Assembly (NCBI GenBank): GCA_943787535.1
Contig: CALSMU010000021.1
Location: 1-64,000 of the forward strand
Direction: 5' to 3'
From: an uncultured Flavobacteriales bacterium
GTDB lineage: Bacteria > Bacteroidota > Bacteroidia > Flavobacteriales_D > Parvicellaceae
DNA: 64,000 bases
The notes below the pieces were generated by a model. It searched no databases, had not been told where the DNA came from, and was given only the letters and a program-made list of their open reading frames with translations. Below, one piece after another: positions 45,609 through 54,236 of this stretch. Position 1 is the stretch's first letter. Each line of letters starts with the position of its first letter. The translations under genes and the position numbers were made by a program.

Positions 45609-46373
45609 CTAAAAAATTCTTTTAATCACTCTCAATTTATGGGTGTATTTACCTAGTTCTTTATTAAATATACCTTGTTGGTCTAGGTTGTCTATTCGAA
45701 CTTTACCCGAGGCATGAATAACATTTCCAGGTTCAGTAACAATTCCGACATGTGTTATTTTACCTTCTTCATTGTCAAAAAATGCTAAGTCTCCAGGTTC
45801 AGTAAGTTCTGCAAATTCTACATTAACACCTTCTTCTGCTTGTTGGTAAGCATCTCTTGGAATTCTGTATCCGCATAAGCTATATACTATTTGCGAAAAC
45901 CCAGAACAATCAATTCCAAAAACGGTTCTACCGCCCCAAAGGTAAGGTGCGTTGATAAAGGTTAGTGCGTAATCAATTATTTTACCGGTGTTAGCTTCAT
46001 TTGTGTTTCCCGAAAAAGTATATTTTTCTTTTCGAATTTTTAATTTTCCATTTGAGAAATAGGGAAGTGTAGCTCCAATAGTAATTTTTGAATATGTTGA
46101 CTCAGAACTTCTTACATCTCCTATTACATCTGTCGATTTAGGAAAGTCATTAAGTTTATGATTTTCATATTCTTCGGCAGAAATTTCAAAAAATTGCTTT
46201 CGACAAATCCAACATTCATAACCGTCCAGAGCAGTTTTTATTTTTATCCACTTTTCTGTTTCTTCAATAATTTGATAAACTTCACCGAAAAGAAGTTGCG
46301 TTACCATTTCTGCTTGGTCATTTGCTTCCGAACGACCAGGAACAATTGAAAGATTACTAATTCCGTAAGACAT
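45609..46373 (-). CDS. NlpC/P60 (C40) endopeptidase with SH3 domains
   Basis: 254 residues: N-terminal SH3b-like region (about 1-110, with VTQLLFGEVYQIIEETEKWIKIKT), then an NlpC/P60 catalytic domain with Cys in FGIDCSGFSQIVYSL and His in ITHVGIV, and NVIHASG. These enzymes cut gamma-D-Glu/diamino-acid bonds of cell-wall peptides. There is no signal peptide, which fits a cytosolic peptide-recycling role like YkfC. It lies 9 bp downstream of the M42-like peptidase on the same strand, so the two may form an operon for peptide turnover. Confidence 0.9.
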   Translation of the reverse strand: MSYGISNLSIVPGRSEANDQAEMVTQLLFGEVYQIIEETEKWIKIKTALDGYECWICRKQFFEISAEEYENHKLNDFPKSTDVIGDVRSSESTYSKITIGATLPYFSNGKLKIRKEKYTFSGNTNEANTGKIIDYALTFINAPYLWGGRTVFGIDCSGFSQIVYSLCGYRIPRDAYQQAEEGVNVEFAELTEPGDLAFFDNEEGKITHVGIVTEPGNVIHASGKVRIDNLDQQGIFNKELGKYTHKLRVIKRIF

Positions 46374-46382
46374 AAATCAAAT

Positions 46383-47306
46383 TTACAATTCTTTCATTAA
46401 TACTCTGTATAATTCTAACATAGATGCAATATCTGATTTATGCACTTTCTCATCTGGAGAATGCACATTGTCTTCAGGAGCTCCTATAAATAACCAGTCA
46501 AAAGGGTAAGGAGATTTTTGTAGTTGATTACCATCACTTCCTCCAGTTGCTTCTACCTCTAGTTGGTGCTCAATAGCATGCTTTTCGGCAATAGCTCTAA
46601 TTCTATTTAAGTAAGAGCGTCTTGGGATTCCAGAATCACGTATTGATATAGCAACTCCTTTTCCGTGCTCAATTCCCTCAGTTACCCAAGTAATATCGGA
46701 AATTAGACCTTGCTTTACTTTCCAATTTTCATAGATAAACCTGGCTAAATATCCAATAGATCCCCCTCCATGTTCTTCCCAACAAGAAAAACAAATAACT
46801 CCATCTTTTAAGGTTTCAGCCACTTTTAAAGCATTCCAAACACCTAAGCGGTTGTCCATGTAGCAACATTGAACGAAGTCGCTGTCTTCTCTCCAATCGG
46901 ACTTAAAAACTAATTCTGTCCCTCGATCTATTTCGCGGTCATATAAGTATTCAATAGACTTTGAACCATTTTCATGTTCAATTATTATCAATTCTGTTTC
47001 GATCGGACCCAGGCTATCTTTCCCAACTAGTTTAATCCCTTCTTTAAGAACGGGGCCACCAATTTTCACCAATTCTTTTCCGTATTTAACAGTAAAACCA
47101 ATAGAGTCCATATGGGCAAAAATAGCAGTAGTCGGTTTTCCAAACTTTACTATTATACAGTCTTGAAACTCATCTCCTTCATATATTTCGGGTAGATGGT
47201 CCCAGCTTGACTTGTTGGTTTCTATATACTTAAGGATAAAGTCTTTCAGTGCAACTTCATTTCCAGCAGGCGCGTGTATACCACACATTTCTTTTAATAA
47301 TTCCAT
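46383..47306 (-). CDS. M42-like zinc aminopeptidase
   Basis: 307 residues, somewhat shorter than typical M42 peptidases. Metal and catalytic residues can be followed in order: [19 protein letters not shown], the Glu-Glu of [15 protein letters not shown], and [10 protein letters not shown] at the end; TGGSDGNQL is also characteristic. It is cytosolic. It lies 9 bp upstream of the NlpC/P60 endopeptidase gene, so the pair could degrade cell-wall-derived peptides, although this is inferred only from position. Confidence 0.83.
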   Translation of the reverse strand: MELLKEMCGIHAPAGNEVALKDFILKYIETNKSSWDHLPEIYEGDEFQDCIIVKFGKPTTAIFAHMDSIGFTVKYGKELVKIGGPVLKEGIKLVGKDSLGPIETELIIIEHENGSKSIEYLYDREIDRGTELVFKSDWREDSDFVQCCYMDNRLGVWNALKVAETLKDGVICFSCWEEHGGGSIGYLARFIYENWKVKQGLISDITWVTEGIEHGKGVAISIRDSGIPRRSYLNRIRAIAEKHAIEHQLEVEATGGSDGNQLQKSPYPFDWLFIGAPEDNVHSPDEKVHKSDIASMLELYRVLMKEL

Positions 47307-47377
47307 GTTAATTTAATTACTGCGAAATTATAATATAAAAAATTCTGGAGGCCATTAGAAAGTAAATAAAATGTTTT

Positions 47378-47385
47378 TATATTTG
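47378..47385 (+). promoter_or_regulatory. Candidate -7 promoter box for tRNA-His
   Basis: TATATTTG, matching TAnnTTTG, ends 15 bases before the tRNA. No good -33 TTTG is visible at the usual distance. Confidence 0.45.
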
Positions 47386-47400
47386 CAGGCGCTGATTATG

Positions 47401-47474
47401 GTGGATGTAGCTCAGCTGGTTAGAGTATCGGTTTGTGGTACCGAGGGTCGCGGGTTCGAACCCCGTCTTCCACC
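47401..47474 (+). tRNA. tRNA-His (anticodon GTG)
   Basis: The sequence folds as a cloverleaf with anticodon loop TTGTGGT (anticodon GTG), D-arm GCTCAGCTGGTTAGAGT and T-arm GCGGGTTCGAACCCCGT. The acceptor GTGGATG/CTTCCAC has one T-T mismatch. The base before it is G and the discriminator is C, the G-1:C73 pair expected for tRNA-His; position 47400 is that G-1. CCA is not encoded. A strong terminator follows. Confidence 0.95.
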
Positions 47475-47484
47475 CCCCCAAAAC

Positions 47485-47515
47485 AAAAAAGGTCTTGTAC
47501 AACAAGACCTTTTTT
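47485..47515. terminator. Terminator between tRNA-His and the Fur-family gene
   Basis: GGTCTTGT and ACAAGACC form an 8-bp stem with a 3-base loop (47491-47509), flanked by six A and six T. It can end both the tRNA transcript and the convergent Fur-family gene. Confidence 0.85.
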
Positions 47516-47532
47516 GTTTTCTAACAAGTTAT

Positions 47533-47940
47533 TTATGAACAAATATTACATGTTCCGGTACCTTGAATCTCAATAGAATCTATTTTGAATCTTGGTATAT
47601 TTATTTCAGGAAATTCATGTAAGTCTAAGCAGAATATGTTTTCACACATTTTACATCTAAAATGGATATGCTGAGTAGTATGAACGTGATTTACGGATGA
47701 ACACTCATCCGGGCATAGGGCTAATTTTTTTATGTCACCTGGCATTACAATTTCATGAATCAATCCATTTTCGATAAAAGACTTAATTGTTCTATATAAA
47801 GTTATTCGATCAAATTGTTTTAATCGAGCTTCAATGTCTCCCAAAGCAATGGCGTTTGGTTCATTAATGAATACCTCAAGCACCTCTTTTCTGAAAGGTG
47901 TAAGGCGTAATTTTTTACTTTTTAATAATTTTTCTATCAC
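47533..47940 (-). CDS. Fur-family metalloregulator, probably Zur-like
   Basis: 135 residues from GTG 47940, with an in-frame stop immediately upstream. The N-terminal winged helix (LRLTPFRKEVLEVF, LKQFDRITLYRTIKSFIENGLI) has the Fur DNA-recognition helix. The C-terminal dimer domain carries the metal ligands in HVHTTQHIHFRC and two CxxC pairs (CKMC; CNIC) for the structural zinc. Assignment to zinc rather than iron or peroxide sensing rests on the divergent ZnuD-like receptor and is inference. A perfect palindrome begins two bases from its start codon, suggesting autorepression. Confidence 0.87.
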   Translation of the reverse strand: MIEKLLKSKKLRLTPFRKEVLEVFINEPNAIALGDIEARLKQFDRITLYRTIKSFIENGLIHEIVMPGDIKKLALCPDECSSVNHVHTTQHIHFRCKMCENIFCLDLHEFPEINIPRFKIDSIEIQGTGTCNICS

Positions 47941-47942
47941 TT

Positions 47943-47959
47943 ATGCAACAATGTTGCAT
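47943..47959. promoter_or_regulatory. Palindromic operator 1 (candidate Zur/Fur box)
   Basis: ATGCAACAATGTTGCAT is a perfect 8-1-8 palindrome directly upstream of the Fur-family GTG. Its core GCAAC-N3-GTTGC recurs in the second site at 47974-47990. The position would block transcription of the regulator itself. Confidence 0.65.
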
Positions 47960-47968
47960 TTTTATTTC

Positions 47969-47990
47969 TATGTTTGCAACATCGTTACAA
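47969..47990 (+). promoter_or_regulatory. TonB-receptor -7 box overlapped by operator 2
   Basis: TATGTTTG (47969-47976) matches TAnnTTTG, and the start of transcription would be near 47982, 13 bases before the receptor ATG. TTGCAACATCGTTACAA (47974-47990) is a 7-3-7 palindrome with one mismatch and the same core as operator 1 (GCAAC-N3-GTTRC). A repressor bound here would cover the -7 box and start site. Confidence 0.6.
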
Positions 47991-47994
47991 ATAT

Positions 47995-50265
47995 ATGAAA
48001 AGTCAGACATATAAATTGATGTTTTTAGCATTAATCTTCTTAGATTTTGCTTGTTGCTATTCTCAAGTTTTAAAGGGAGTGGTGCTTAATAGTGATACAA
48101 AAATTGGTGTGCCGGATGCCTACATTTATTCTTTTGACCTGGAAATAGGTAATTCAACAAATGAAAAGGGAAATTTCGAAATCTCGCAATTTCCTAAATA
48201 TAAATCCAAAATTTTGATTAGTGCGCATGGTTATGAAGATCAATCAATGTTTATTTCTTCAGATAGCATTATTACAATTTTGATGGAACCTAAACATGCA
48301 ATGTTAGATGAATTTGTTGTTGCTACACCTACAGGCAAGTTACAAGGTGAAAATATTACTTATGTTACTACAATTAAATTAAACGAGTCTGCCTCAATTA
48401 ACAACAATACAATTGGGGAGGTTTTAACAAATGCTCCAGGAGTTTATGTTGCGAGTGTAGGCAGAGGCATTAGTAAACCCGTTATAAGGGGTTTATCTGG
48501 AAATAGAGTGGTTACCTATTTGGATGGTTTAAGAATTGAAAATCAACAATGGGGTGGGGATCATGGAGTAGGAGTGACAGCACTTGGAATAGATAGGTTC
48601 GAAATTATCAAAGGGCCATCATCGTTGCTATATGGTTCAGATGCTATTGGCGGAGTTCTTTATTTCGTAGAAGCTCAATACGCAAAAAAAAATACCTCGA
48701 AATCTTTTATTGAAACATCTTTTGAATCTAACAGTCTTTCTAATAATACTAGTATAGGAAAACAATTTACGAAAGAAAATTCAAAGTTTAATTTTTTTTA
48801 TGGATCTTCTCTCAATGCTGATTATTCATTGCCTAATGGCCTTAGAATTCTTGATTCTAGGTTTGTATCGCAGGCATTTAAAACTTCCTATGGATATAAT
48901 AAAAATAGATGGAAGATTAATGTTCGATATAATTTTTCAAAATCCATAATTGGGATACCAGGTCACAGTCACAAAGATAGCATCTATACGGAATTGTTTT
49001 ACACTGATAAGCTTGACTGGAGAAGCACATTGCCATATCAAAATATTACAAACAACTTCATCAATGTGGAGAACAAGTTCTATTTTGATAAAAGTTATTT
49101 AACCATGCAAATAGGTCATACAATTAATAGTTCGAAAGAATTTGAAGAAAAAGTAACGATTCCAGGAATAGACATGCTCTTAAATTCATCTACCTTGAAT
49201 TTGAGATACGCTTATAAGTTCTCATCCATTTTAGAATTATTAAGTGGTGTTCAGGGTATGTATCAAAGAAATACGAATGGTAATAATGCTGAAGAAATAT
49301 TAATACCAAATTCCTTTACTACTGATTTAGGTATTTATTCAATTCTTTTTGCGGGTAATAAAAAATTGAAATTTCAGAGTGGATTACGAACTGATTACAG
49401 GATAATTAATGTGGATTCTCGAAATTTTCAAAAAGATTTTACAGGAATAAATTATGCTGTTGGTGGTGGCTATTTTACCAAAAGCTCAATTGTTAGGCTT
49501 AATCTATCGTCTGGTTTTCGCGCACCACACACATCAGAAATGATTGCTAATGGGATCCATCATGGCTCTTTTCAGTATGTTGTTGGAGATTTAGATTTAA
49601 TGACTGAAAATGCAAATCAAATAGATTTAATGTATGAATATAGTAATCAACATCTAGCAATTGTTTTCAATCCATTTTATAACCAAATTAAAAACTTTAT
49701 TTACCTGCAAAGGCAAGATTCAGTTATAGAGTCTTATCCAGTTTATAACTATGTTCAAAACGAAAAAGTGAATATGTATGGTGCTGATTTAGGAGTGCAT
49801 TACCACCCTCATTTTTTTCACAGACTTCACATTGAATCAAGTTACTCCTACTTAAGAGCAATTAATTCAAATAATGAATTTATAGATCAGATTCCACCTG
49901 GAAAATGGATGGCCAACATAAAAATTGAATTTGATGAAAAGGAAGGCTTTTATTTCAAGAATATTGTAATTCGGAATAATTTCATTTTAGCACAAAATGA
50001 GGTGGCTCCAAATGAAATACCTTCAAAAGGTTATAATCTATTAGATTTTGGAATAAACAGTGTTGTTAAAACAAAACAAAATGAAATTAATTTAAACGCT
50101 GGTGTAAAAAACATTTTGAACTGCAATTATGTCGACCACTTATCCAATCTAAAATATTTGAATATTGCTGGACCGGGCATTAATTATTACATCGGTATAA
50201 AATTTAACATAATAAATAAACAACAAAAACATGAAAAAAGTAATTTTAGGAATCTTAGCAATTAG
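47995..50265 (+). CDS. TonB-dependent receptor, ZnuD-like
   Basis: 756 residues from ATG 47995 (the ORF-track start is an upstream TTG inside the operator). Signal peptide 1-24; carboxypeptidase-regulatory-like domain about 25-105 (VLKGVVLNSDTKIGVPDAYIY); plug domain about 120-230 (IGEVLTNAPGVYVASVGRG, IKGPSSLLYGSDAIGGVLY); then a 22-strand barrel. Plug and barrel resemble the ZnuD group, including APHTSEMIANGIHHGSFQY. A His-rich extracellular-type segment (VHYHPHFFHRLH) and GIPGHSHKDS could bind metal. It imports a substrate across the outer membrane with TonB energy, probably zinc or a zinc complex. It overlaps the downstream small lipoprotein gene by 35 bp. Confidence 0.88.
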   Translation: MKSQTYKLMFLALIFLDFACCYSQVLKGVVLNSDTKIGVPDAYIYSFDLEIGNSTNEKGNFEISQFPKYKSKILISAHGYEDQSMFISSDSIITILMEPKHAMLDEFVVATPTGKLQGENITYVTTIKLNESASINNNTIGEVLTNAPGVYVASVGRGISKPVIRGLSGNRVVTYLDGLRIENQQWGGDHGVGVTALGIDRFEIIKGPSSLLYGSDAIGGVLYFVEAQYAKKNTSKSFIETSFESNSLSNNTSIGKQFTKENSKFNFFYGSSLNADYSLPNGLRILDSRFVSQAFKTSYGYNKNRWKINVRYNFSKSIIGIPGHSHKDSIYTELFYTDKLDWRSTLPYQNITNNFINVENKFYFDKSYLTMQIGHTINSSKEFEEKVTIPGIDMLLNSSTLNLRYAYKFSSILELLSGVQGMYQRNTNGNNAEEILIPNSFTTDLGIYSILFAGNKKLKFQSGLRTDYRIINVDSRNFQKDFTGINYAVGGGYFTKSSIVRLNLSSGFRAPHTSEMIANGIHHGSFQYVVGDLDLMTENANQIDLMYEYSNQHLAIVFNPFYNQIKNFIYLQRQDSVIESYPVYNYVQNEKVNMYGADLGVHYHPHFFHRLHIESSYSYLRAINSNNEFIDQIPPGKWMANIKIEFDEKEGFYFKNIVIRNNFILAQNEVAPNEIPSKGYNLLDFGINSVVKTKQNEINLNAGVKNILNCNYVDHLSNLKYLNIAGPGINYYIGIKFNIINKQQKHEKSNFRNLSN

Positions 50266-50449
50266 CGCAATTGGTTTTACATCTTGTAAAAAATGTTCAG
50301 AATGTCATTATGAAGCTTTGGATAGCTCCGGCATGGAAGTTGAAGTAGAGTTTGGAGAACATTGTGGTGATGATTTAAAAGACTTGGAATCAATTGGATA
50401 TCAATTGAGTGATGGAACTTTTGTAGATGTTCATTGCCACGCGCATTAA
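50231..50449 (+). CDS. Small Cys/His-rich lipoprotein, candidate metal-binding partner of the receptor
   Basis: 72 residues: lipoprotein signal IGFTSC (Cys 19), then KKCSECHYE, an acidic middle, FGEHCGDD and the end VDVHCHAH. Four cysteines besides the lipid-attached one, and four histidines in ~50 residues, with CxxCH and HCHAH groupings, suggest metal binding. It overlaps the 3' end of the TonB receptor by 35 bp in a different frame and is likely translated from the same message under the same repressor. I recognise no named family; a role in receiving metal in the periplasm is inference. Confidence 0.72.
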   Translation: MKKVILGILAISAIGFTSCKKCSECHYEALDSSGMEVEVEFGEHCGDDLKDLESIGYQLSDGTFVDVHCHAH

Positions 50450-50546
50450 ATAGAAATTTATCTTAGCATTATTTAATATCTGTAACTATTACATAGTTAA
50501 AATGATTATTAAGTAATCTAATATTTCTTTTTACCTAACACCTGAG

Positions 50547-50573
50547 GCCCTTAATTTTAATGGAGGGCTTTTT
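50547..50573 (+). terminator. Terminator after the receptor/lipoprotein operon
   Basis: GCCCT pairs with AGGGC over a 12-base AT loop and is followed by five T. The position fits the end of the metal-uptake transcript. Confidence 0.55.
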
Positions 50574-50586
50574 AGTAAAAAGATTT

Positions 50587-50616
50587 TTTGTTGTGCAACT
50601 AATTTGTTTTACTTTG
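50587..50616 (+). promoter_or_regulatory. Candidate promoter of the secreted T9SS protein
   Basis: TTTG at 50587-50590 and TACTTTG ending at 50616 approximate the Bacteroidota -33/-7 pair with near-normal spacing; the -7 box is one base short of TAnnTTTG. The start ATG is at 50642. Confidence 0.4.
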
Positions 50617-50641
50617 TGTCTTTCTAAAAAAATTATATAAG

Positions 50642-51481
50642 ATGAAAAAATTGATTTTACTTATGCTTTCAATGTCTATTGGTCAATTTGTGCTTTCTCA
50701 AATTATCTACACGGATGTAACTCCTGACGATACATTGGTCCCTGATTATGTGTCGGATTCTCATTTGATTGATTTTAACGGTGATTTGACACCTGAGTTG
50801 GTTATTTTTTCTTCAAAACAAGACACGGTTATTACACTTCCTGTGACAATTAGTGGTTTAGCAATTTCTACTTTCGGAAATACAGAGATTATTGCGCAAA
50901 TTTCTACGATTGGGAATGAGGATGTTGTTATTGCTGACACGCTTTCACATGGATATTTAATTGATGGTAGCTCGGCATATTTGAGCTCAGCAACGCCTTC
51001 CGTTTTTCCTGGGGTTGGTTTAGGGATTAAGATAGACATAGTCAGTTTAACAGCTGGGGATTTCATCGACAATGGAAACCTTTTCTTTGGTGTTAAATTC
51101 GAATTAGGCACCAATATTCATTACGGATGGGTGCAAGTAAAAATTGCTACAGATGCAAGTTCGGGCATTATTTATGATTTTGCATATCAATCAATTGCAG
51201 ATTCAAGTATTTTGGCCGGTAACGTTGAGGATGGATTTGTTAGTATTTCGAATGGCAACTCAGAAGAGGTAGTTATATATGCGGCTAATAAAAAACTACA
51301 CGTTATAACAGGTAAAGATTCGGGAAGTCTAGTAATTCACAATCTCCTTGGCAAACAATTAATAAGCACTACCATTAATGGGAACATTAGCTTAGATATT
51401 AATGACCTTAGTAAAGGAATCTATTTAGTGTCATTTGCAAATGGCACAAGCACTATAACCAAGAAAGTTTATATTGAATAA
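50642..51481 (+). CDS. Secreted protein with T9SS type A sorting domain
   Basis: 279 residues: signal peptide 1-19; a beta-rich domain about 20-195 (acidic, with GVGLGIKIDIVSLTAGDFID and FFGVKFELGTNIHYGWVQVKI, a pattern common in secreted Bacteroidota proteins); and a C-terminal sorting domain about 200-279 (SLVIHNLLGKQLISTTI, DLSKGIYLVSF). It is exported to the surface or medium; the function of the main domain is unknown. It is not part of the upstream receptor operon, because a terminator and a new promoter intervene. Confidence 0.82.
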   Translation: MKKLILLMLSMSIGQFVLSQIIYTDVTPDDTLVPDYVSDSHLIDFNGDLTPELVIFSSKQDTVITLPVTISGLAISTFGNTEIIAQISTIGNEDVVIADTLSHGYLIDGSSAYLSSATPSVFPGVGLGIKIDIVSLTAGDFIDNGNLFFGVKFELGTNIHYGWVQVKIATDASSGIIYDFAYQSIADSSILAGNVEDGFVSISNGNSEEVVIYAANKKLHVITGKDSGSLVIHNLLGKQLISTTINGNISLDINDLSKGIYLVSFANGTSTITKKVYIE

Positions 51482-51484
51482 GTT

Positions 51485-51997
51485 CTATTTCTTTATTCTC
51501 GCTTTAACGGACCATGTAAAAGTAAAATTTGCCACTTCTTCACCGGCTTCATTTACTCCTTTCATATAACATTCAATTAGTTGTGGCTCCTCTTTTTGGA
51601 TAGCAGTTTTTACGGCTTCTTTTATTTTGTGACCATCACTGCATGTAAATGTGGTTATATCCGTAGCTTTTTTCACGAAATTACCCGTACAATTCACGAT
51701 AATCATTGCAACAGAAGGTCTTTGCTTATGTGTATACATAATGAGCAGAGCACCTGAACTCATTTCTGCAGCCATTCCTAATACAGCCCAAAAAGTAGAT
51801 TGAAAAGGATTTTTGTTTTTGCGTTTGTATGGAACAGTAACCGAACATTTTTCTTCCGTTAATTCGCTAATTTTCATACCAGAAAGAAACCCCATTGGCA
51901 AAATCTTAAACAAGCTAAACCTAAACTTAAAATTATTGGTGAAACTTTTTTTTATAAATTCGATTTGTGAATGGTCAAACTGGAAATTTTCGGTCAT
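51485..51997 (-). CDS. DUF4442 hotdog-fold protein
   Basis: 170 residues with the DUF4442/PaaI-like hotdog fold: KILPMGFLSGMKISELTEEKCSVTVPYK, NPFQSTFWAVLGMAAEMSSGALL (the central helix), and later CNCTG-like and FTFTWSVKA strands. Such proteins are related to acyl-CoA thioesterases, but DUF4442 members have no proven substrate. It is cytosolic. It is convergent with the T9SS protein gene, three bases away. Confidence 0.85.
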   Translation of the reverse strand: MTENFQFDHSQIEFIKKSFTNNFKFRFSLFKILPMGFLSGMKISELTEEKCSVTVPYKRKNKNPFQSTFWAVLGMAAEMSSGALLIMYTHKQRPSVAMIIVNCTGNFVKKATDITTFTCSDGHKIKEAVKTAIQKEEPQLIECYMKGVNEAGEEVANFTFTWSVKARIKK

Positions 51998-52137
51998 CGT
52001 TTATTATCAATAAAAAATTAATATCTATAAAAATGAGAATAAATATTAATATTTACTAAGTTTTCGCTTTCAGAATTCATATAATATCAAAACGTAAAAA
52101 TACTATGTTTTAAAAAACGTATTTTTGTCTGTATTAT

Positions 52138-53469
52138 ATGAGATTATTTGCTGTAGTAGATATTGAGTCAACCGGGAGTATCGCAAATCAAGATAAGATT
52201 ACCGAAATTGCCGTAATCATAACTGATGGCGAAAAAGAAATAGATCGTTTTGAGACATTAATAAATCCTCAGCAACCTATAACACCATTTGTAGTCAGAT
52301 TAACTGGAATTACCAATGAAATGGTTAAAGGCGCTCCATTATTTGAAGAGGTGGCTACAGATTTGTTCGAATTGCTGAAGGGAAAAGTATTTGTAGCGCA
52401 TAATGTGAATTTTGATTATAAATTTATTAAACAAGCTTTCTTTGAGTGTGGAATCAGTTTTGATGAAAAACGTTTGTGCACCGTTAGATTGAGTAGAGAG
52501 ATTATTCCGGGAATGCCTTCTTATAGTTTGGGTAAGTTGACAAGGAGTTTAGGGATTGGGTTAAACAATGCACACCGTGCAATGCCAGATACTGAAGCTA
52601 CGACAGAATTATTTGAATTGTTATACAATAAGAATTTAGCATTTATTCAGGCTTCATTAAAAGCAAACTCAAACGAATCTACTTTACCTGCTAATCTTCC
52701 AAAAGCGCGGTTTAAAAAACTCCCAAAGAAAACAGGTGTTTATTATTTTCATAATAACAAAGGAGAGGTTATATACATAGGGAAGGCAAAAAACTTAAAG
52801 AGTAGGGTTTCATCTCATTTTACAGGTAAATTGTCTCGAAAAAATGAAGTGTTTTCAAGGGAGATATTTGATGTTTCGTTTGAGGTGACAGGGAGTGAGT
52901 TAATAGCGGCATTTGTTGAAGATACTGAAATAAAACACAATTGGCCAGTATATAATCGATTACAAAAATCCAGAATCGATAAGTTTGGTATTTTTATTTA
53001 TGAGGATCGAAATAATAATAAACGATTAGGAATCAATAAAGTGACAAGTCAATCAGCATTTGTAAAAGCTTTTCCAACTCTTAGTGAAGCAAGAAATTGG
53101 CTAATAAAAAAAATAGATGAATTCACATTGAAGCCCTCATATTGCGGAATGGAACAGTTTGATAGAGAAGATATAGCAATTGAGGAGCATGCCACAAATA
53201 TAGAGGTGTTTTTAGAAGGTTTTAATCTAGGTGAAGATACGCTTGTTATCAAAGGCAAGGGGAGAAGGGCGGATGAAAAAAGTTTTATTTATATTGAAAA
53301 AGGAAATTATAAGGGTTATGGTTACTATTCAGGAGAAGAAAACCTTAGTAGAATTGATGATCTAAAAAAAATTTTAACGTTGCAAAAAGAGACAATGTTA
53401 ATAAGGAGTGTTATTAAATCTGAACTAAAAAAGGAGAAGTCAGATTATGAGATAATAACACTAAGCTAG
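52138..53469 (+). CDS. DEDDh 3'-5' exonuclease fused to a GIY-YIG nuclease domain
   Basis: 443 residues. An N-terminal DnaQ-like exonuclease (about 1-170) has acidic motifs VVDIESTG (D8/E10), HNVNFDYKF and HRAMPDTEAT. A GIY-YIG domain (about 195-275) has TGVYYF, EVIYIGKAKNLKSRV and the later Glu in FVEDTEIKHNWPVYN, as in UvrC and Cho. A C-terminal ~165 residues are of unknown type. The same order occurs in other Bacteroidota and in some Actinobacteria as a DNA polymerase III epsilon-like/Cho fusion. Likely role: DNA repair combining incision and trimming. Confidence 0.9.
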   Translation: MRLFAVVDIESTGSIANQDKITEIAVIITDGEKEIDRFETLINPQQPITPFVVRLTGITNEMVKGAPLFEEVATDLFELLKGKVFVAHNVNFDYKFIKQAFFECGISFDEKRLCTVRLSREIIPGMPSYSLGKLTRSLGIGLNNAHRAMPDTEATTELFELLYNKNLAFIQASLKANSNESTLPANLPKARFKKLPKKTGVYYFHNNKGEVIYIGKAKNLKSRVSSHFTGKLSRKNEVFSREIFDVSFEVTGSELIAAFVEDTEIKHNWPVYNRLQKSRIDKFGIFIYEDRNNNKRLGINKVTSQSAFVKAFPTLSEARNWLIKKIDEFTLKPSYCGMEQFDREDIAIEEHATNIEVFLEGFNLGEDTLVIKGKGRRADEKSFIYIEKGNYKGYGYYSGEENLSRIDDLKKILTLQKETMLIRSVIKSELKKEKSDYEIITLS

Positions 53470-53484
53470 TCGGATCACCAGACT

Positions 53485-54099
53485 CTAAAAAGCATTTTTA
53501 TATTTATCTATCCAGTCTGGGTTTTCAACATCTTGAAATAGTTTAAACATGTTTTCTCCGTAAAAAAAATCTGAATCTTGTATTACGCCATATTCTTGTA
53601 AAATTTGTATTTGCGGCCACGATGGATGGAACTTACCCTGCGACCAACCATCAATTTTCATTCCTGGTGCAGGAATACAACCCACAGGGCATGTTGGATT
53701 TCTACTGTACCGCAATGTCCAAAGATCTTCTAGTGTGAAACATTCTGAATAATCATCGGATATAGAATCGTATTTATAGAAACAGTCACTCAGGTTATAC
53801 GCAGCAAAAAGGTCAATATTTTCAAAATTTGCAGCCGAAGTTTGTTTTCCCATTGCTTGAAGAAGAAAAGTTTTTAATTCCATGGGTTTTTTACTCACAA
53901 TCTTTCCATCCCTAACGCCAACTACAGCATAGTTAATTAGTCCTGAATTGTGTGAAGAATTAATGTTAAAAGCAAAATGATACTCGACAAAACCAAACGC
54001 TTCTAGCTGGCTGTTGTTTTTTGTGAAATTATAAAATACCATTCCAAAACAAATTGCAATTACACTAATCGTGTATCCTATTTCAAATTTAAATTTCAT
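53485..54099 (-). CDS. Hypothetical membrane-anchored protein
   Basis: 204 residues with an N-terminal hydrophobic anchor (IGYTISVIAICFGMVFYN, about 7-24). The rest is probably extracytoplasmic, with a Cys cluster (SDCFYK, ECFTLEDL, PTCPVGCIPAPGM) that could form disulfides or bind metal. I recognise no family. It is single-gene, minus strand. Confidence 0.65.
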   Translation of the reverse strand: MKFKFEIGYTISVIAICFGMVFYNFTKNNSQLEAFGFVEYHFAFNINSSHNSGLINYAVVGVRDGKIVSKKPMELKTFLLQAMGKQTSAANFENIDLFAAYNLSDCFYKYDSISDDYSECFTLEDLWTLRYSRNPTCPVGCIPAPGMKIDGWSQGKFHPSWPQIQILQEYGVIQDSDFFYGENMFKLFQDVENPDWIDKYKNAF

Positions 54100-54236
54100 T
54101 ATAAAATAAGTGAGGTAACTTTACAAGGTACAATACTTACTTCGATTCAATAAGTTATTTGATTAGTTTTTGACTAATTGCTGGTTTAATTGGATAAAAA
54201 CCTTCCTATTTTTTAACAATAACGATAAAAGCGATT

